A stretch of DNA of 64,000 nucleotides from Terriglobales bacterium (GTDB lineage: Bacteria; Acidobacteriota; Terriglobia; Terriglobales; Acidobacteriaceae), in the NCBI GenBank assembly GCA_035487355.1, contig DATHMF010000105.1, positions 16,986-80,985 on the forward strand, read 5' to 3'. The translations under genes were made by a program, and so were the position numbers. Below, piece by piece: positions 43,322 to 52,003 of the stretch. The first letter of the stretch is position 1, and each line of letters begins with the position of its first letter. The notes beneath the pieces were generated by a model, which was not told where the DNA came from, did not search any database, and was given only the letters and a program-made list of their open reading frames with translations.

Positions 43322-43358
43322 AAGCCCCTTGCATCCCCCTGCAAGGGGCTTGGTTTTT
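43322..43358 (+). terminator. Rho-independent terminator of the OmpA-like gene
   Basis: AAGCCCCTTGCA and TGCAAGGGGCTT form a perfect 12-base stem around TCCCCC, followed by GGTTTTT. It starts 41 bases after the stop codon. Confidence 0.9.
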
Positions 43359-43412
43359 GTATGAGCTTCGACGTAACCCGCAGCTATGGCACTATAATTA
43401 GCGCTTCACTGT

Positions 43413-45227
43413 ATGCACGGAGTGATACGCCCTTTTAATTTCTGTTCTGTTATTGTGTTTGTCCTAGCCTGGAGTTCTTTCTTGGTTCAGCAGGCAAAGG
43501 CACAGGCCAGCCCCAGTGATTTGGTATCTGATCGTGACGCTCACACTCTTACTGGCACAGTGGTCAATTCAGTCACAGGAGAGACGATTAGCCGGGCGCT
43601 TGTAAAGATCTATCAATTTCCCGACCACCCGCAATCGGTAAGGAATAATGGCAGCGGAGTAATTGTTGGTGGTGGCGTTACAGCCAACTGGCAACGCGCA
43701 ATGCTTACCGACCGAGATGGTCATTTTAAGTTTGAGGGGGTGCCGCAGGGAAATACCTTTCTGAACGCAACCAAGCCTGGATTCATGCCTGAGAAAGGCG
43801 AGTCTTTTTCTGTGCTCGGTCAAAGGGTCCGAGCCGGTCCGGATGCTCTTCCAGTGTTTGTAAGACTTATGTCAACAGCAGTCATTGCTGGACGGGTTAT
43901 GGATACCAACGGCGAGCCCGTGGAAGGAATCGAAATAATGATTTACCGGCTGGGGCTGGAAAACGGGCGGAAGCACCTGGACGACTCAATAAAGCTGGAA
44001 AAAGGTAACCCGCCAACGCTGACAACCGATGAAGACGGAAAATTCCGTGTCTTCGGCCTCGCTCCAGGCACATATTACGTTGCCGCTATTCCACTCTGGG
44101 CCAGTGACGCCGCTTTTGACCCTGAAGGACCGGGCCCAAATGGCATAGACCTGGCAAGCAAGGTAAATGGATCTGACGATCCCCCCGATGCAGGCTATCC
44201 GCTCACTTACTATCCCGAAGCGGCAGATCTTTCTCAATCCACACCCATTCAGCTCTCTGCAGGCGAGGAGGCGAGGATAGATCTTACGCTTGGACGAACG
44301 CCTGTAGTTTCGATTGCTGGCACGATCACCGGTTCTCCACTCGGGGGAGATCCGGATCTGCGGTTTATCAACCAATCAGGAGACAGGATTGCATTCGCTT
44401 ATGACTTTGACCCGCAAACCGGGAGATTTGACGCAAGTTTGATCTCAAGAGGTTTTTGCACCATCAGGGCCGCTGGCAATGATGCCCTCGGAAACCCTTT
44501 GCATGCCGAGCTGACCTTGAAAGCAGAAGCAAATGCAAAAAACATTCATCTTACTCTTTTGCCATCCCCATCCATTCCTATTGTGGTACGTGTCGAAACC
44601 AGTAAGTCTCAGTCTGACGTGGACCGTCAGGACGTTACAAACCCCAAAAGCGATGCGTCCCTGGTAAACGTGGTTCTTCATCCTGTTGAGCTTTTACGTA
44701 CTGACATTCCGCCAGACAAAGACGAGAAGGACCCGAACAACACATCGCTGGCGCTGCGCAATATTGACGCGGGCAGATACAGAGTAGGAGTGACATCCGT
44801 CAACACCTCTTTATGTGTGAAATCGGTCTCATACGCTGGCATTGACCTTCTACGGGAAGAGCTTACCGTAACGCAAGGAAATCATTCGAGCATAGAGGTT
44901 GTGCTTCGCGATGATTGCGCGGCACTCGAGGTAAGCACAAATCCGGATGACTCTGCAGTTGTCTTTGTAGTGGTTGTTCCTGATTATGCGCCCCAGAATC
45001 CGATAACTGGCGCAGTCTCTACTGTTATGAATTCCACACATATAAAACTCAACTTCAACCGACTCGCTCCTGGCACGTACAATGTGTTTGCCTTTGACAG
45101 GCTGGATGGCCTGGAGTACACCAACCCAGACGCTCTGCGTGAGTATGCTTCCAAAGCCACGCAAGTCAGCCTTCAGCCCAATGAGAGTAGAAGCATCAAA
45201 GTTGATGTGATTCAACGAGGAGACTAA
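43413..45227 (+). CDS. Secreted multi-domain carboxypeptidase-regulatory-like protein
   Basis: 604 aa with a signal peptide of about 31 residues (ends QQAKAQ). Several Ig-like repeats of the carboxypeptidase-regulatory type follow: TGTVVNSVTGETISRALVKI, IAGRVMDTNGEPVEGIEIMI with TDEDGKFRVFGLAPGTYYV, and later blocks ending LRNIDAGRYRV and FNRLAPGTYNVFAF. Such proteins are abundant in Acidobacteriota and may help in adhesion or nutrient uptake at the surface; function is unknown. A TATAAT at 43393-43398 lies only 14 bases before the ATG, with no ribosome site, so the mRNA may have almost no leader. Its stop overlaps that of the next, convergent gene by four bases. Confidence 0.78.
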   Translation: MHGVIRPFNFCSVIVFVLAWSSFLVQQAKAQASPSDLVSDRDAHTLTGTVVNSVTGETISRALVKIYQFPDHPQSVRNNGSGVIVGGGVTANWQRAMLTDRDGHFKFEGVPQGNTFLNATKPGFMPEKGESFSVLGQRVRAGPDALPVFVRLMSTAVIAGRVMDTNGEPVEGIEIMIYRLGLENGRKHLDDSIKLEKGNPPTLTTDEDGKFRVFGLAPGTYYVAAIPLWASDAAFDPEGPGPNGIDLASKVNGSDDPPDAGYPLTYYPEAADLSQSTPIQLSAGEEARIDLTLGRTPVVSIAGTITGSPLGGDPDLRFINQSGDRIAFAYDFDPQTGRFDASLISRGFCTIRAAGNDALGNPLHAELTLKAEANAKNIHLTLLPSPSIPIVVRVETSKSQSDVDRQDVTNPKSDASLVNVVLHPVELLRTDIPPDKDEKDPNNTSLALRNIDAGRYRVGVTSVNTSLCVKSVSYAGIDLLREELTVTQGNHSSIEVVLRDDCAALEVSTNPDDSAVVFVVVVPDYAPQNPITGAVSTVMNSTHIKLNFNRLAPGTYNVFAFDRLDGLEYTNPDALREYASKATQVSLQPNESRSIKVDVIQRGD

Positions 45228-45781
45228 ACCCAGCCACTCATAACATATATAGCCATCATGATTGGCCCGTAAGCCATTGCTCCCAGCACGATGGAAAAGA
45301 TCAGTGGGCGGACCGCGACAAAATCACACTTCAGGATCCGGCGGAACCAGAAGATGGAAAATGGAATGACAACGAAGACGGCCGTGATGACTCCCGGAGT
45401 GTATGCACGCAGCAAGATTGTGGCAATGAGATGGGGAACAATCGCGTTTGTCAGCATAACGCTTTGAATTCCGGCAAGAAGGTACAGCCCAAAGCTGCGA
45501 GGACCTGCCATAGCTGCAAAAAAAGTAATCAAGAACGGCACAGCCGTGCCCATCGCCAAGGCGAGATAAAGCTCTCCCGGAGAAGGAATATGCGTCAGGG
45601 GAAGGCCGTATTGTTGTGCCACAGCCGGCATGTGTTCGTGCAACCATCGTGGCATGGTAAGCGCCTCTTCGCTGTTGTGAATCATAATGAAGAGCGGCAC
45701 GGCCCAGACCAGCCGTGAAAATTCCTCCTTTTGCGCCAGCACCACCTCAGCGTCTGTAATCGGCTTTAGCTTTTGAGCCAT
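45224..45781 (-). CDS. HXXEE-domain membrane protein
   Basis: 185 aa from ATG 45781 (MAQKLKPITD). An open frame extends to 45919 but would overlap the divergent DUF971 start. The HxxEE motif is in IMIHNSEEALTMPRWL near residue 33; about five membrane helices follow (YLALAMGTAVPFLITFFAAMAG, FGLYLLAGIQSVMLTNAIV, then two more). It belongs to the HXXEE family of small integral membrane proteins, function unknown, with the acidic/His motif proposed as a metal site. Convergent overlap of stops with the previous gene. Confidence 0.77.
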   Translation of the reverse strand: MAQKLKPITDAEVVLAQKEEFSRLVWAVPLFIMIHNSEEALTMPRWLHEHMPAVAQQYGLPLTHIPSPGELYLALAMGTAVPFLITFFAAMAGPRSFGLYLLAGIQSVMLTNAIVPHLIATILLRAYTPGVITAVFVVIPFSIFWFRRILKCDFVAVRPLIFSIVLGAMAYGPIMMAIYVMSGWV

Positions 45782-45857
45782 TTGCGTTTCTGAATACGCC
45801 ACTTGGATTTCTACGCTAACAACATAGTCCACATCCCGCCTGTGCGATACTGAAATC

Positions 45858-46259
45858 ATGAGTGGCGCGGAAGCTGCCAATTTGGCTGCCAGGTCTGACC
45901 CGAAATCGGTGCAGGTCAACGTGACGACGGGGACTGGGATGGAAATTCTCTGGAAAGACGGACACGCCAGCAGCTATAGCTTCACCTGGCTGCGCGATGC
46001 TTGTCCGTGCGCCATGTGCGATGAAGAGCGCGCCGGCTCAGGACGTGCGATTGGCGCGCCGGCTAAGCCTGCGCCCGGAGCGCTGCCGATGTACCATCCG
46101 CCGGTCAGGCCGAACGATGTCACGGCCGTGGGCAAGTATGCCATCAGCTTTCAGTGGAACGATGGTCATCAGCACGGCATCTATTCCTGGGAGTTTTTGC
46201 GCAACCATTGCCCATGCGCAGAGTGCAAAGCGGCGCGTGAAAAAGAGGAGGTTGGTTAA
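45858..46259 (+). CDS. DUF971 (GBBH-like N-terminal) zinc-binding protein
   Basis: 133 aa. The DUF971 domain is clear: ILWKDGHASSYSFTWLRDACPCAMCDEER and NGHQHGIYSWEFLR-type NDGHQHGIYSWEFLRNHCPCAECK, with four to six Cys in CPCxxC pairs, likely a zinc or Fe-S site. Proteins of this kind often accompany Fe-S or ApbC/Mrp-type factors, but here the partner is the UvrD gene. Its stop overlaps the UvrD start by one base. No clear ribosome site. Function unknown; metal handling is inferred. Confidence 0.8.
   Translation: MSGAEAANLAARSDPKSVQVNVTTGTGMEILWKDGHASSYSFTWLRDACPCAMCDEERAGSGRAIGAPAKPAPGALPMYHPPVRPNDVTAVGKYAISFQWNDGHQHGIYSWEFLRNHCPCAECKAAREKEEVG
46246..46251 (+). promoter_or_regulatory. Ribosome-binding site of the UvrD gene
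   Basis: AGGAGG lies inside the end of the DUF971 gene, seven bases before ATG 46259. With the overlapping TAATG it indicates translational coupling and supports the longer UvrD start over GTG 46331. Confidence 0.75.
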
Positions 46260-48925
46260 TGGGCGGCAATCAGCCGCCTGAGAATGAAATCGGCGTTCAT
46301 CAACGTCGGTTCGCAGCGAAATCATATTCTGTGAAATTATTAGACGAACTCAATCCCCAACAACGCGAGGCGGCAGAGACCATTGAAGGGCCGGTGCTGA
46401 TCCTGGCCGGTGCAGGCAGCGGCAAGACGCGCGCCATTACCTACCGCATTGCCCACATGATAGAAAATGCAGGCATCTCGCCGGATTCCATCCTGGCGGT
46501 CACCTTCACGAACAAGGCATCGCGCGAGATGGCAGAGCGCGTGGAAAAGCTGGTGGGCGGGCGCACGCTGCTGCAACCCCTGATTTCTACCTTTCACTCG
46601 TTTTGCGTGCGCGTGCTGCGCCGCGACATTGAGGCGCTGGGCTCGGGCCTGAAAAAAGACTTTGCCATTTACGACGAGAGCGACCAGCAGCAACTGGTCA
46701 AAGCGGCGATGCGGCGCCTGGGTCTGGATGACAAACAGCTCACGCCTCGCATGGTGCTGGGGCGCATCTCGTGGGCGAAGAACCACATGCTTGATCCGCA
46801 GGAAGTTTACCTGCAATCGGCCGATCCCAAAACGGAACGCGTGGCCCACATCTACGAAATTTACCGGCAGGAGCTGCGCAAGGCCAATGCGCTGGATTTT
46901 GACGATCTGCTGCTTGAGACGGTGAGGCTGTTGAAGGTCTCAGGAGAAGTCCGTGAGCGCTATAACCGGCGCTTCCAATACGTGATGATCGACGAATACC
47001 AGGACACCAACCGCCCGCAATACGAACTCATGCTGTTGCTGGGCCGGCAGCACCAGAACGTGTGCGTGGTGGGCGACGAGGACCAATCCATTTATTCCTG
47101 GCGGGGGGCCGACATTCGCAACATCCTGGAGTTTGAGAATGACTTCCCCAAGGCCAAAATTATCCGGCTGGAACAAAATTACCGCTCAACACAAAACATT
47201 CTGGAAGCCGCGTCGGCGGTAGTTGCCAACAACGTTAATCGCAAAGGCAAGAACCTGTGGACGGCGCGCCAGGGTGGCGCCCGAGTGGGCTATTACGAGG
47301 CGCATGACAGCGAAAATGAGGCCCTGTTCGTGGCCGACTCAATTTCCAATCATTTGCGCGAGGCTGCCGCAACCAATGAAGAAACCCGCGTAGCTGTGCT
47401 CTACCGCACCAATGCGCAATCGCGTCTCTTTGAAGAGGCGCTGCGGCGCTATCAGTTGAAATACAACGTGGTGGGCGGCTTTTCGTTCTATGAACGCGCC
47501 GAGATCAAAGACATGATCTCGTATCTGAAGCTCATCCAAAACCTGGATGATTCCATCGCCCTGTTGCGCGTCATTAATACGCCCGTGCGCGGCATTGGCA
47601 AAACCAGTGTAGAAACTTTAGAGCGCATTGCACTCACAGCCGGACTCTCGCTATGGGCGGCGATTGGGCAGGCCATTCAGCAGAAACTTCTGCCCGCCCG
47701 CGCCCTGGCTGCGCTGGAGAATTTTAAGGCGATCATCGAAGATGCTCGCGCCATGCTGGCAGGAGAATTTGAGAAGAGGCTCATCACCGAGAGCACAGAA
47801 GACATTGAGAAAACTGAAAGCGCTTCTGCTTCGGATTCTGCGCCGGGCTTCGCTCCCGATCAGCAGATAGCATTTGATCCAACTGCTTTTGATCCTTTTG
47901 AATTTGAGGGTGGGGAGGAAAAAGAAGCCGAGGCAGTGGAGCCCTCTGTGAGTTCAATCAGCGACGAAGTTTGGGCGGCAGATGGCGGCGATGCAGAATC
48001 CCCGGCGGAAGCTGGGAGTTCCACGGCGGCGATCCTCAAATTCTTGCTCGACCGCACGCGCTACATCAAAGTTCTGGAAGACGAAGACTCACCTGATGCC
48101 TACTCGCGTATTGAGAACCTGCGCGAACTGGTGAATGCGGCGGTAGATTCACGGGACCGAGGCGAGACCCTGGCCGAATTTCTGGACCACGCCGCCCTGG
48201 TGAGCGATGCCGATCAATACGATTCCAGCGCACAGGTCACGCTGATGACGCTGCACTCGGCCAAAGGGCTGGAGTTCCCCCTGGTTTTTCTCGCCGGGCT
48301 GGAAGAGAACCTGTTTCCGCACTCGCGCACTCTGCTCAATCCCAGCGAACTGGAAGAAGAACGCCGCCTCTGCTACGTGGGCATGACCCGCGCCATGAAT
48401 ACGCTGATACTGACGCGCGCCCGCTATCGGCGGCGTTATGGTACGGATATGCCGGAGCCTACGTTGCCCTCACGTTTCCTTGAGGAGATTCCGCCGCAAT
48501 TGCTGGAAGACCTAGGCTCACGCGGCCGCAGTTCCGAGAGAACTCCGGTTTTCTCGCAGACGACAACAGAAAGCTCGCATTACAACTACGAAGATGAAGA
48601 CCAGAGCGCGAGTGGCTCCGCCCAGACTTATGGAGGCAGCAAAAAGAGAACGAGCTATGATGGGCCGACATATAACTCCATCGAAAACATAGCCGAGTTC
48701 TTCGCTTCTCGAGGAAAAAAATTCACCAGCCCGAAAATGGCAGCACCGGCGCCGGCGGGCCGCAAAGGGTTTCGTCCGGGACAGCGCGTGCGCCATCCTA
48801 AATATGGAGAGGGAACCGTCTATAAACGCGAGGGTGAAGGCGACGAAGCCAAGATAACTGTGCAATTCTCCGGATTCGGATTGAAGAAGCTGGTGGAAAA
48901 ATACGCGCAGTTGGAGAAGGTGTGA
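46259..48925 (+). CDS. ATP-dependent DNA helicase UvrD/PcrA
   Basis: 888 aa. All SF1A motifs are present: ELNPQQREAAE, Walker A AGAGSGKTRAITYRI, VTFTNKASREMAER, ISTFHSFCVRVLRRD, IDEYQDTNRPQY, VGDEDQSIYSWRGAD, LEQNYRST, LHSAKGLEFPLVFLAG and VGMTRAMNTLILT. An acidic insert rich in Glu/Ser/Ala (about residues 515-590) is unusual. The C-terminal tail has a Tudor-like PcrA fold (VRHPKYGEGTVYKREGEGDEAKITVQF) that in other bacteria binds RNA polymerase. It works in nucleotide-excision and mismatch repair and replication-transcription conflicts. It overlaps DUF971 by one base and is translated with it. Confidence 0.93.
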   Translation: MGGNQPPENEIGVHQRRFAAKSYSVKLLDELNPQQREAAETIEGPVLILAGAGSGKTRAITYRIAHMIENAGISPDSILAVTFTNKASREMAERVEKLVGGRTLLQPLISTFHSFCVRVLRRDIEALGSGLKKDFAIYDESDQQQLVKAAMRRLGLDDKQLTPRMVLGRISWAKNHMLDPQEVYLQSADPKTERVAHIYEIYRQELRKANALDFDDLLLETVRLLKVSGEVRERYNRRFQYVMIDEYQDTNRPQYELMLLLGRQHQNVCVVGDEDQSIYSWRGADIRNILEFENDFPKAKIIRLEQNYRSTQNILEAASAVVANNVNRKGKNLWTARQGGARVGYYEAHDSENEALFVADSISNHLREAAATNEETRVAVLYRTNAQSRLFEEALRRYQLKYNVVGGFSFYERAEIKDMISYLKLIQNLDDSIALLRVINTPVRGIGKTSVETLERIALTAGLSLWAAIGQAIQQKLLPARALAALENFKAIIEDARAMLAGEFEKRLITESTEDIEKTESASASDSAPGFAPDQQIAFDPTAFDPFEFEGGEEKEAEAVEPSVSSISDEVWAADGGDAESPAEAGSSTAAILKFLLDRTRYIKVLEDEDSPDAYSRIENLRELVNAAVDSRDRGETLAEFLDHAALVSDADQYDSSAQVTLMTLHSAKGLEFPLVFLAGLEENLFPHSRTLLNPSELEEERRLCYVGMTRAMNTLILTRARYRRRYGTDMPEPTLPSRFLEEIPPQLLEDLGSRGRSSERTPVFSQTTTESSHYNYEDEDQSASGSAQTYGGSKKRTSYDGPTYNSIENIAEFFASRGKKFTSPKMAAPAPAGRKGFRPGQRVRHPKYGEGTVYKREGEGDEAKITVQFSGFGLKKLVEKYAQLEKV

Positions 48926-48928
48926 AGG

Positions 48929-48947
48929 CAGTCCTCAGTCCTCAGAA
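48929..48947. repeat. CAGTCCT heptad repeat
   Basis: Two and a half units of the CAGTnCT type directly after the UvrD gene. Confidence 0.5.
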
Positions 48948-49063
48948 AAGGCTAAACCAGCCCGGGGACGACATCATCATTTTTGTCCATAAAACAGGCA
49001 GTAAATCGCGGTTTTTGATTTATCCTATTAGATTCAATTTCAAAATAATTTACGAGAGAGTTC

Positions 49064-49216
49064 ATGGCCAATACTAAGAAACTGAGTAAAGAAGAACGCA
49101 AGAAAGCCAAGCGGGCAGCGCGCAAAAAGGCCGCCCCGAAACCCAAGCGCACCACACCACGTGGTTCGACCAAGCGCAAGGTGAAGAAGATCGCGCGCGG
49201 ACAGGGTAAACGCTAG
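49064..49216 (+). CDS. Very basic 50-residue protein
   Basis: 50 aa from ATG 49064 with ACGAGAGAG just upstream. Composition is extreme: over a third Lys/Arg, no aromatic residues, and Ala/Pro/Thr/Gly otherwise (start MANTKKLSKEERKKAKRAAR, end KKIARGQGKR). The pattern resembles tails of histone-H1-like or ribosomal-type proteins, so nucleic-acid binding is likely. No close named family. It lies 138 bases after UvrD; a hairpin at 49238 follows the stop. Confidence 0.7.
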   Translation: MANTKKLSKEERKKAKRAARKKAAPKPKRTTPRGSTKRKVKKIARGQGKR

Positions 49217-49237
49217 TTTAGTCATCAGTCGTCAGGT

Positions 49238-49272
49238 CTCAGTCGTTCAGATGAAAACATCTGACGACTGAG
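49238..49272. repeat. Imperfect hairpin after the basic protein gene
   Basis: CTCAGTCG(T)TCAGATG and CATCTGACGACTGAG pair with one bulged base around AAAA. It belongs to the CAGTnnT repeat group, and may have replaced the start region of the next gene. Confidence 0.65.
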
Positions 49273-49393
49273 CTGGGACTTAAATTCCACGAAACGGGGT
49301 AACCGCCGCCTGGCCGGACAACTTTTCGCCAAGAAATCTATTGATAAGCTGATCTCGGATTCCGAGAACCCCGAGCACCGCCTCAAGAAAACC

Positions 49394-50857
49394 TTGGGCC
49401 CGTGGTCGCTGACCGCTTTGGGAATTGGGGCCATCATAGGCTCTGGCATCTTCGTGCTGACAGGGACAGCCGCCGCTGGAGAACACTTTGAGGTGCCCTC
49501 GATCCTCCACGCACAAGTGATGGACCTCTTTCTTAACCTTGTGCATTACGGGCACATTAGCGGCAGCATTCTGCACGGAAGACCGCCGGCGGGTCCGGCC
49601 ATTGCAGTATCTTTTCTTTTAGTTGCCATCGCCTGCAGCTTTGCCGGGCTCTGCTATGCTGAACTGGCTTCCATGATTCCCATTGCGGGAAGTGCTTATA
49701 CCTATTCCTATGCAACGCTGGGTGAAATCTTCGCATGGATCATAGGCTGGGACCTGATCCTGGAATATGCCGTAAGCAACGTGGCCGTCGCCGTGGGCTT
49801 CGGTGGATATATGAAAGCCCAGTTGGAGCAGTTTCACATATTCATTCCCGATAAATGGTCCACGCCGGTGTTCGCCTCCGACCACTGGACGGGCGCTTAC
49901 TTCAACATTCCCGCTTTTCTGGTTGTGTTTGTGCTCACCGTGTTACTGGTGCGTGGAGTCAGGGAGTCGGCCGGTGCGAATAATGTGATGGTGGCCATCA
50001 AGATTGGCGCGATCCTGGTCTTTCTAGTGGTGGGCGGAATGCTGGTGAACCCGGGGAACTGGCATCCTTTTGCTCCTGCCGGTTTTGCGGGGATCGTGAG
50101 CGGTGGCGCAATTATATTTTTTACTTATATTGGCTTCGATTCCGTCTCAACGGCGGCCGAGGAGGCCCGCAATCCACAAAAAGATATCCCCTTTGGGATC
50201 ATTGCTTCCCTCATCATCTGCACGGTGCTGTACGTGGGTGTGGCGATTGTGCTGCTCGGCATGTTGAAGTACTCGGCATTCACTTCCGGCCCGGCAGCCG
50301 ATGCGCCGGTGGCCTATGCTTTACAGGTCCTGGGGGCCCGGCCTGTCTTCCGTGTCATCATCATCGTGGGCGCGCTGATGGGTATGATCTCTTCGCTGCT
50401 GGTCTTCCAATACGGACAGACTCGCATCTGGTTTGCTATGTCGCGCGACGGTTTGTTGCCTCGCATTTTTTCCGCCGTGCATCCCCGCTTCAAGACCCCG
50501 CACTGGTCAAGCTGGATTGCTGGGGCCTTTGTGGGAATCCCCGCTGGAATCGTGGATATCGGCGATGCAGCCGATCTCTCTAACATCGGCACGTTGTTCG
50601 CCTTCGTGCTGGTTTCACTCGGCGTGCTTTTTTTGCGGCGTACACAGCCTGGCCGTCCACGCGGCTTCCGCGTCCCATTCGTGCCTCTATTTCCAATCAT
50701 CTCCGTCTTGCTGTGTGGTGGCTTGATGACCGGGTTGCTGCTCATCACCTGGATCCGGTTTTTTGTCTGGCTGGGCCTCGGATTGGTGATTTATCTTGCA
50801 TACAGCCAGCGGCATAGCGAATTCGCCGGCGCACGAGCCACGCCGCCGAGTTCCTGA
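49394..50857 (+). CDS. APC-family amino-acid permease (start uncertain)
   Basis: At least 487 aa, about 12 membrane helices. The typical family beginning LGPWSLTALGIGAIIGSGIFVLTG is present, but codons before the TTG at 49394 still read like the family N-terminus (LFAKKSIDKLISDSENPEHRLKKT) back to about 49310, with no ATG, GTG or TTG in that frame after the stop near 49257. So either an unusual start codon (ATT or CTG) is used or the true start was lost. Homologues of this branch import basic or neutral amino acids. Substrate motif: FTYIGFDSVSTAAEEARNPQKDIP, complete. Adenosine-deaminase-like gene follows 35 bases on. Confidence 0.85.
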   Translation: MGPWSLTALGIGAIIGSGIFVLTGTAAAGEHFEVPSILHAQVMDLFLNLVHYGHISGSILHGRPPAGPAIAVSFLLVAIACSFAGLCYAELASMIPIAGSAYTYSYATLGEIFAWIIGWDLILEYAVSNVAVAVGFGGYMKAQLEQFHIFIPDKWSTPVFASDHWTGAYFNIPAFLVVFVLTVLLVRGVRESAGANNVMVAIKIGAILVFLVVGGMLVNPGNWHPFAPAGFAGIVSGGAIIFFTYIGFDSVSTAAEEARNPQKDIPFGIIASLIICTVLYVGVAIVLLGMLKYSAFTSGPAADAPVAYALQVLGARPVFRVIIIVGALMGMISSLLVFQYGQTRIWFAMSRDGLLPRIFSAVHPRFKTPHWSSWIAGAFVGIPAGIVDIGDAADLSNIGTLFAFVLVSLGVLFLRRTQPGRPRGFRVPFVPLFPIISVLLCGGLMTGLLLITWIRFFVWLGLGLVIYLAYSQRHSEFAGARATPPSS

Positions 50858-50891
50858 TCATGAAGTTTCAGTTCCCAGTTTGGCCGTTACG

Positions 50892-51938
50892 ATGAGTGAT
50901 TTTATTCACCGGCTTCCCAAGGCCGAGTTGCATCTTCATCTGGAGGGTTCCGTAGAACCGGCAACCCTGGCCGAGCTGAGCCGCCGCCATGCCACGCCAC
51001 TTCCTTTTCCGGGAAACAAGTATGAGCAGCCCACGGGAGGCCTGCCGGTGCTCTCGGAGGATGATGTTCGCGCACTTTATCAATACAAAGATTTTCCCGG
51101 CTTCCTGATGGCTTTTAAAGCAGTCACCGAACGCCTGCGAACTGCCGAGGATTACGAACTCATCACCTACCGCATGATGGAACGGCTGCATGCGCAAAAC
51201 GTGCTGCATGCCGAAGCTTACGTGAGCGTGGGGGTAGTGCACTGGCGCGGGCAGGAGTTCGCCGAAGTTTTTCGCGGCTTGGAAGCCGGGCGCCGGCGTG
51301 GAGAAAAAGACTTTGGTTTATCACTGCTTTGGATCTTTGATGCGGTGCGCCATTTCGGCGCGGAGGCCGCGCAACGGGTTATGGAAGAGGCTGCACATTA
51401 CGGCCAGCAGAGCGAAAGCGTTATTGGCTTTGGTATTGGCGGCGACGAGCGGCGTGGCCCGCCTGAGCTTTTTCGCGAGATTTATCGCGACGCCCGCGAG
51501 CATGGCTTGCGTCTGACGGTACATGCCGGCGAAGCCGCCGGGCCGGAATCGGTGTGGGGCGCAATCAACCTGGGCGCTGAGCGCATTGGACACGGTTTGA
51601 ACGCCGCACATGACCTCGAGTTAATGGCAACTCTGGTTGAGCGCCAGATCCCAGTTGAGATTTGCGTCAGCAGCAATTTGCGAACTGGGTGTTGTGCCGC
51701 GGTCAATAAGCACCCTTTAAAAACTTATTTCGACACCGGTGTGATGGTAACGTTGAATACCGATGATCCCGCTATGTTTGAGACTTCGCTCGAGCAGGAG
51801 TACCAACTGGCGCAAAAAGAATTCGGTTTTAGTAATGAGCAGTTGCGGGAGATTGCGCGCAATTCTTTTGAGGCTTCGTTTTTACCGGCAGAAAAGAAAG
51901 TGGCGTTTTTGAACATGATTGACGCCTTTCCCGTTTAG
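50892..51938 (+). CDS. Adenosine deaminase family protein
   Basis: 348 aa from ATG 50892; an earlier in-frame ATG at 50796 would overlap the permease. Metal-site HLHLEGS is at residues 14-20; the catalytic region has HAGEAAGPESVWGAINLGAERIGHGL, the zinc His in that block, and NTDDPAMF near the end. SSNLRTG and the C-terminal QLREIARNSF match the family. It removes an amino group from adenosine, deoxyadenosine or a futalosine/adenine relative; the exact purine cannot be fixed. It follows the permease by 34 bases and may be co-transcribed. Confidence 0.88.
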   Translation: MSDFIHRLPKAELHLHLEGSVEPATLAELSRRHATPLPFPGNKYEQPTGGLPVLSEDDVRALYQYKDFPGFLMAFKAVTERLRTAEDYELITYRMMERLHAQNVLHAEAYVSVGVVHWRGQEFAEVFRGLEAGRRRGEKDFGLSLLWIFDAVRHFGAEAAQRVMEEAAHYGQQSESVIGFGIGGDERRGPPELFREIYRDAREHGLRLTVHAGEAAGPESVWGAINLGAERIGHGLNAAHDLELMATLVERQIPVEICVSSNLRTGCCAAVNKHPLKTYFDTGVMVTLNTDDPAMFETSLEQEYQLAQKEFGFSNEQLREIARNSFEASFLPAEKKVAFLNMIDAFPV

Positions 51939-51969
51939 AAATTAGCTCGAAAGCGCAAAAAACCTTATG

Positions 51970-51990
51970 ACCACAGAGACACAGAGAAAG
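51970..51990. repeat. ACCACAGAGACACAGAG dispersed repeat
   Basis: Well-kept copy in the 65-base gap between the adenosine-deaminase-like gene and hemL. Confidence 0.6.
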
Positions 51991-52003
51991 ATGGGCTATT
52001 GGT

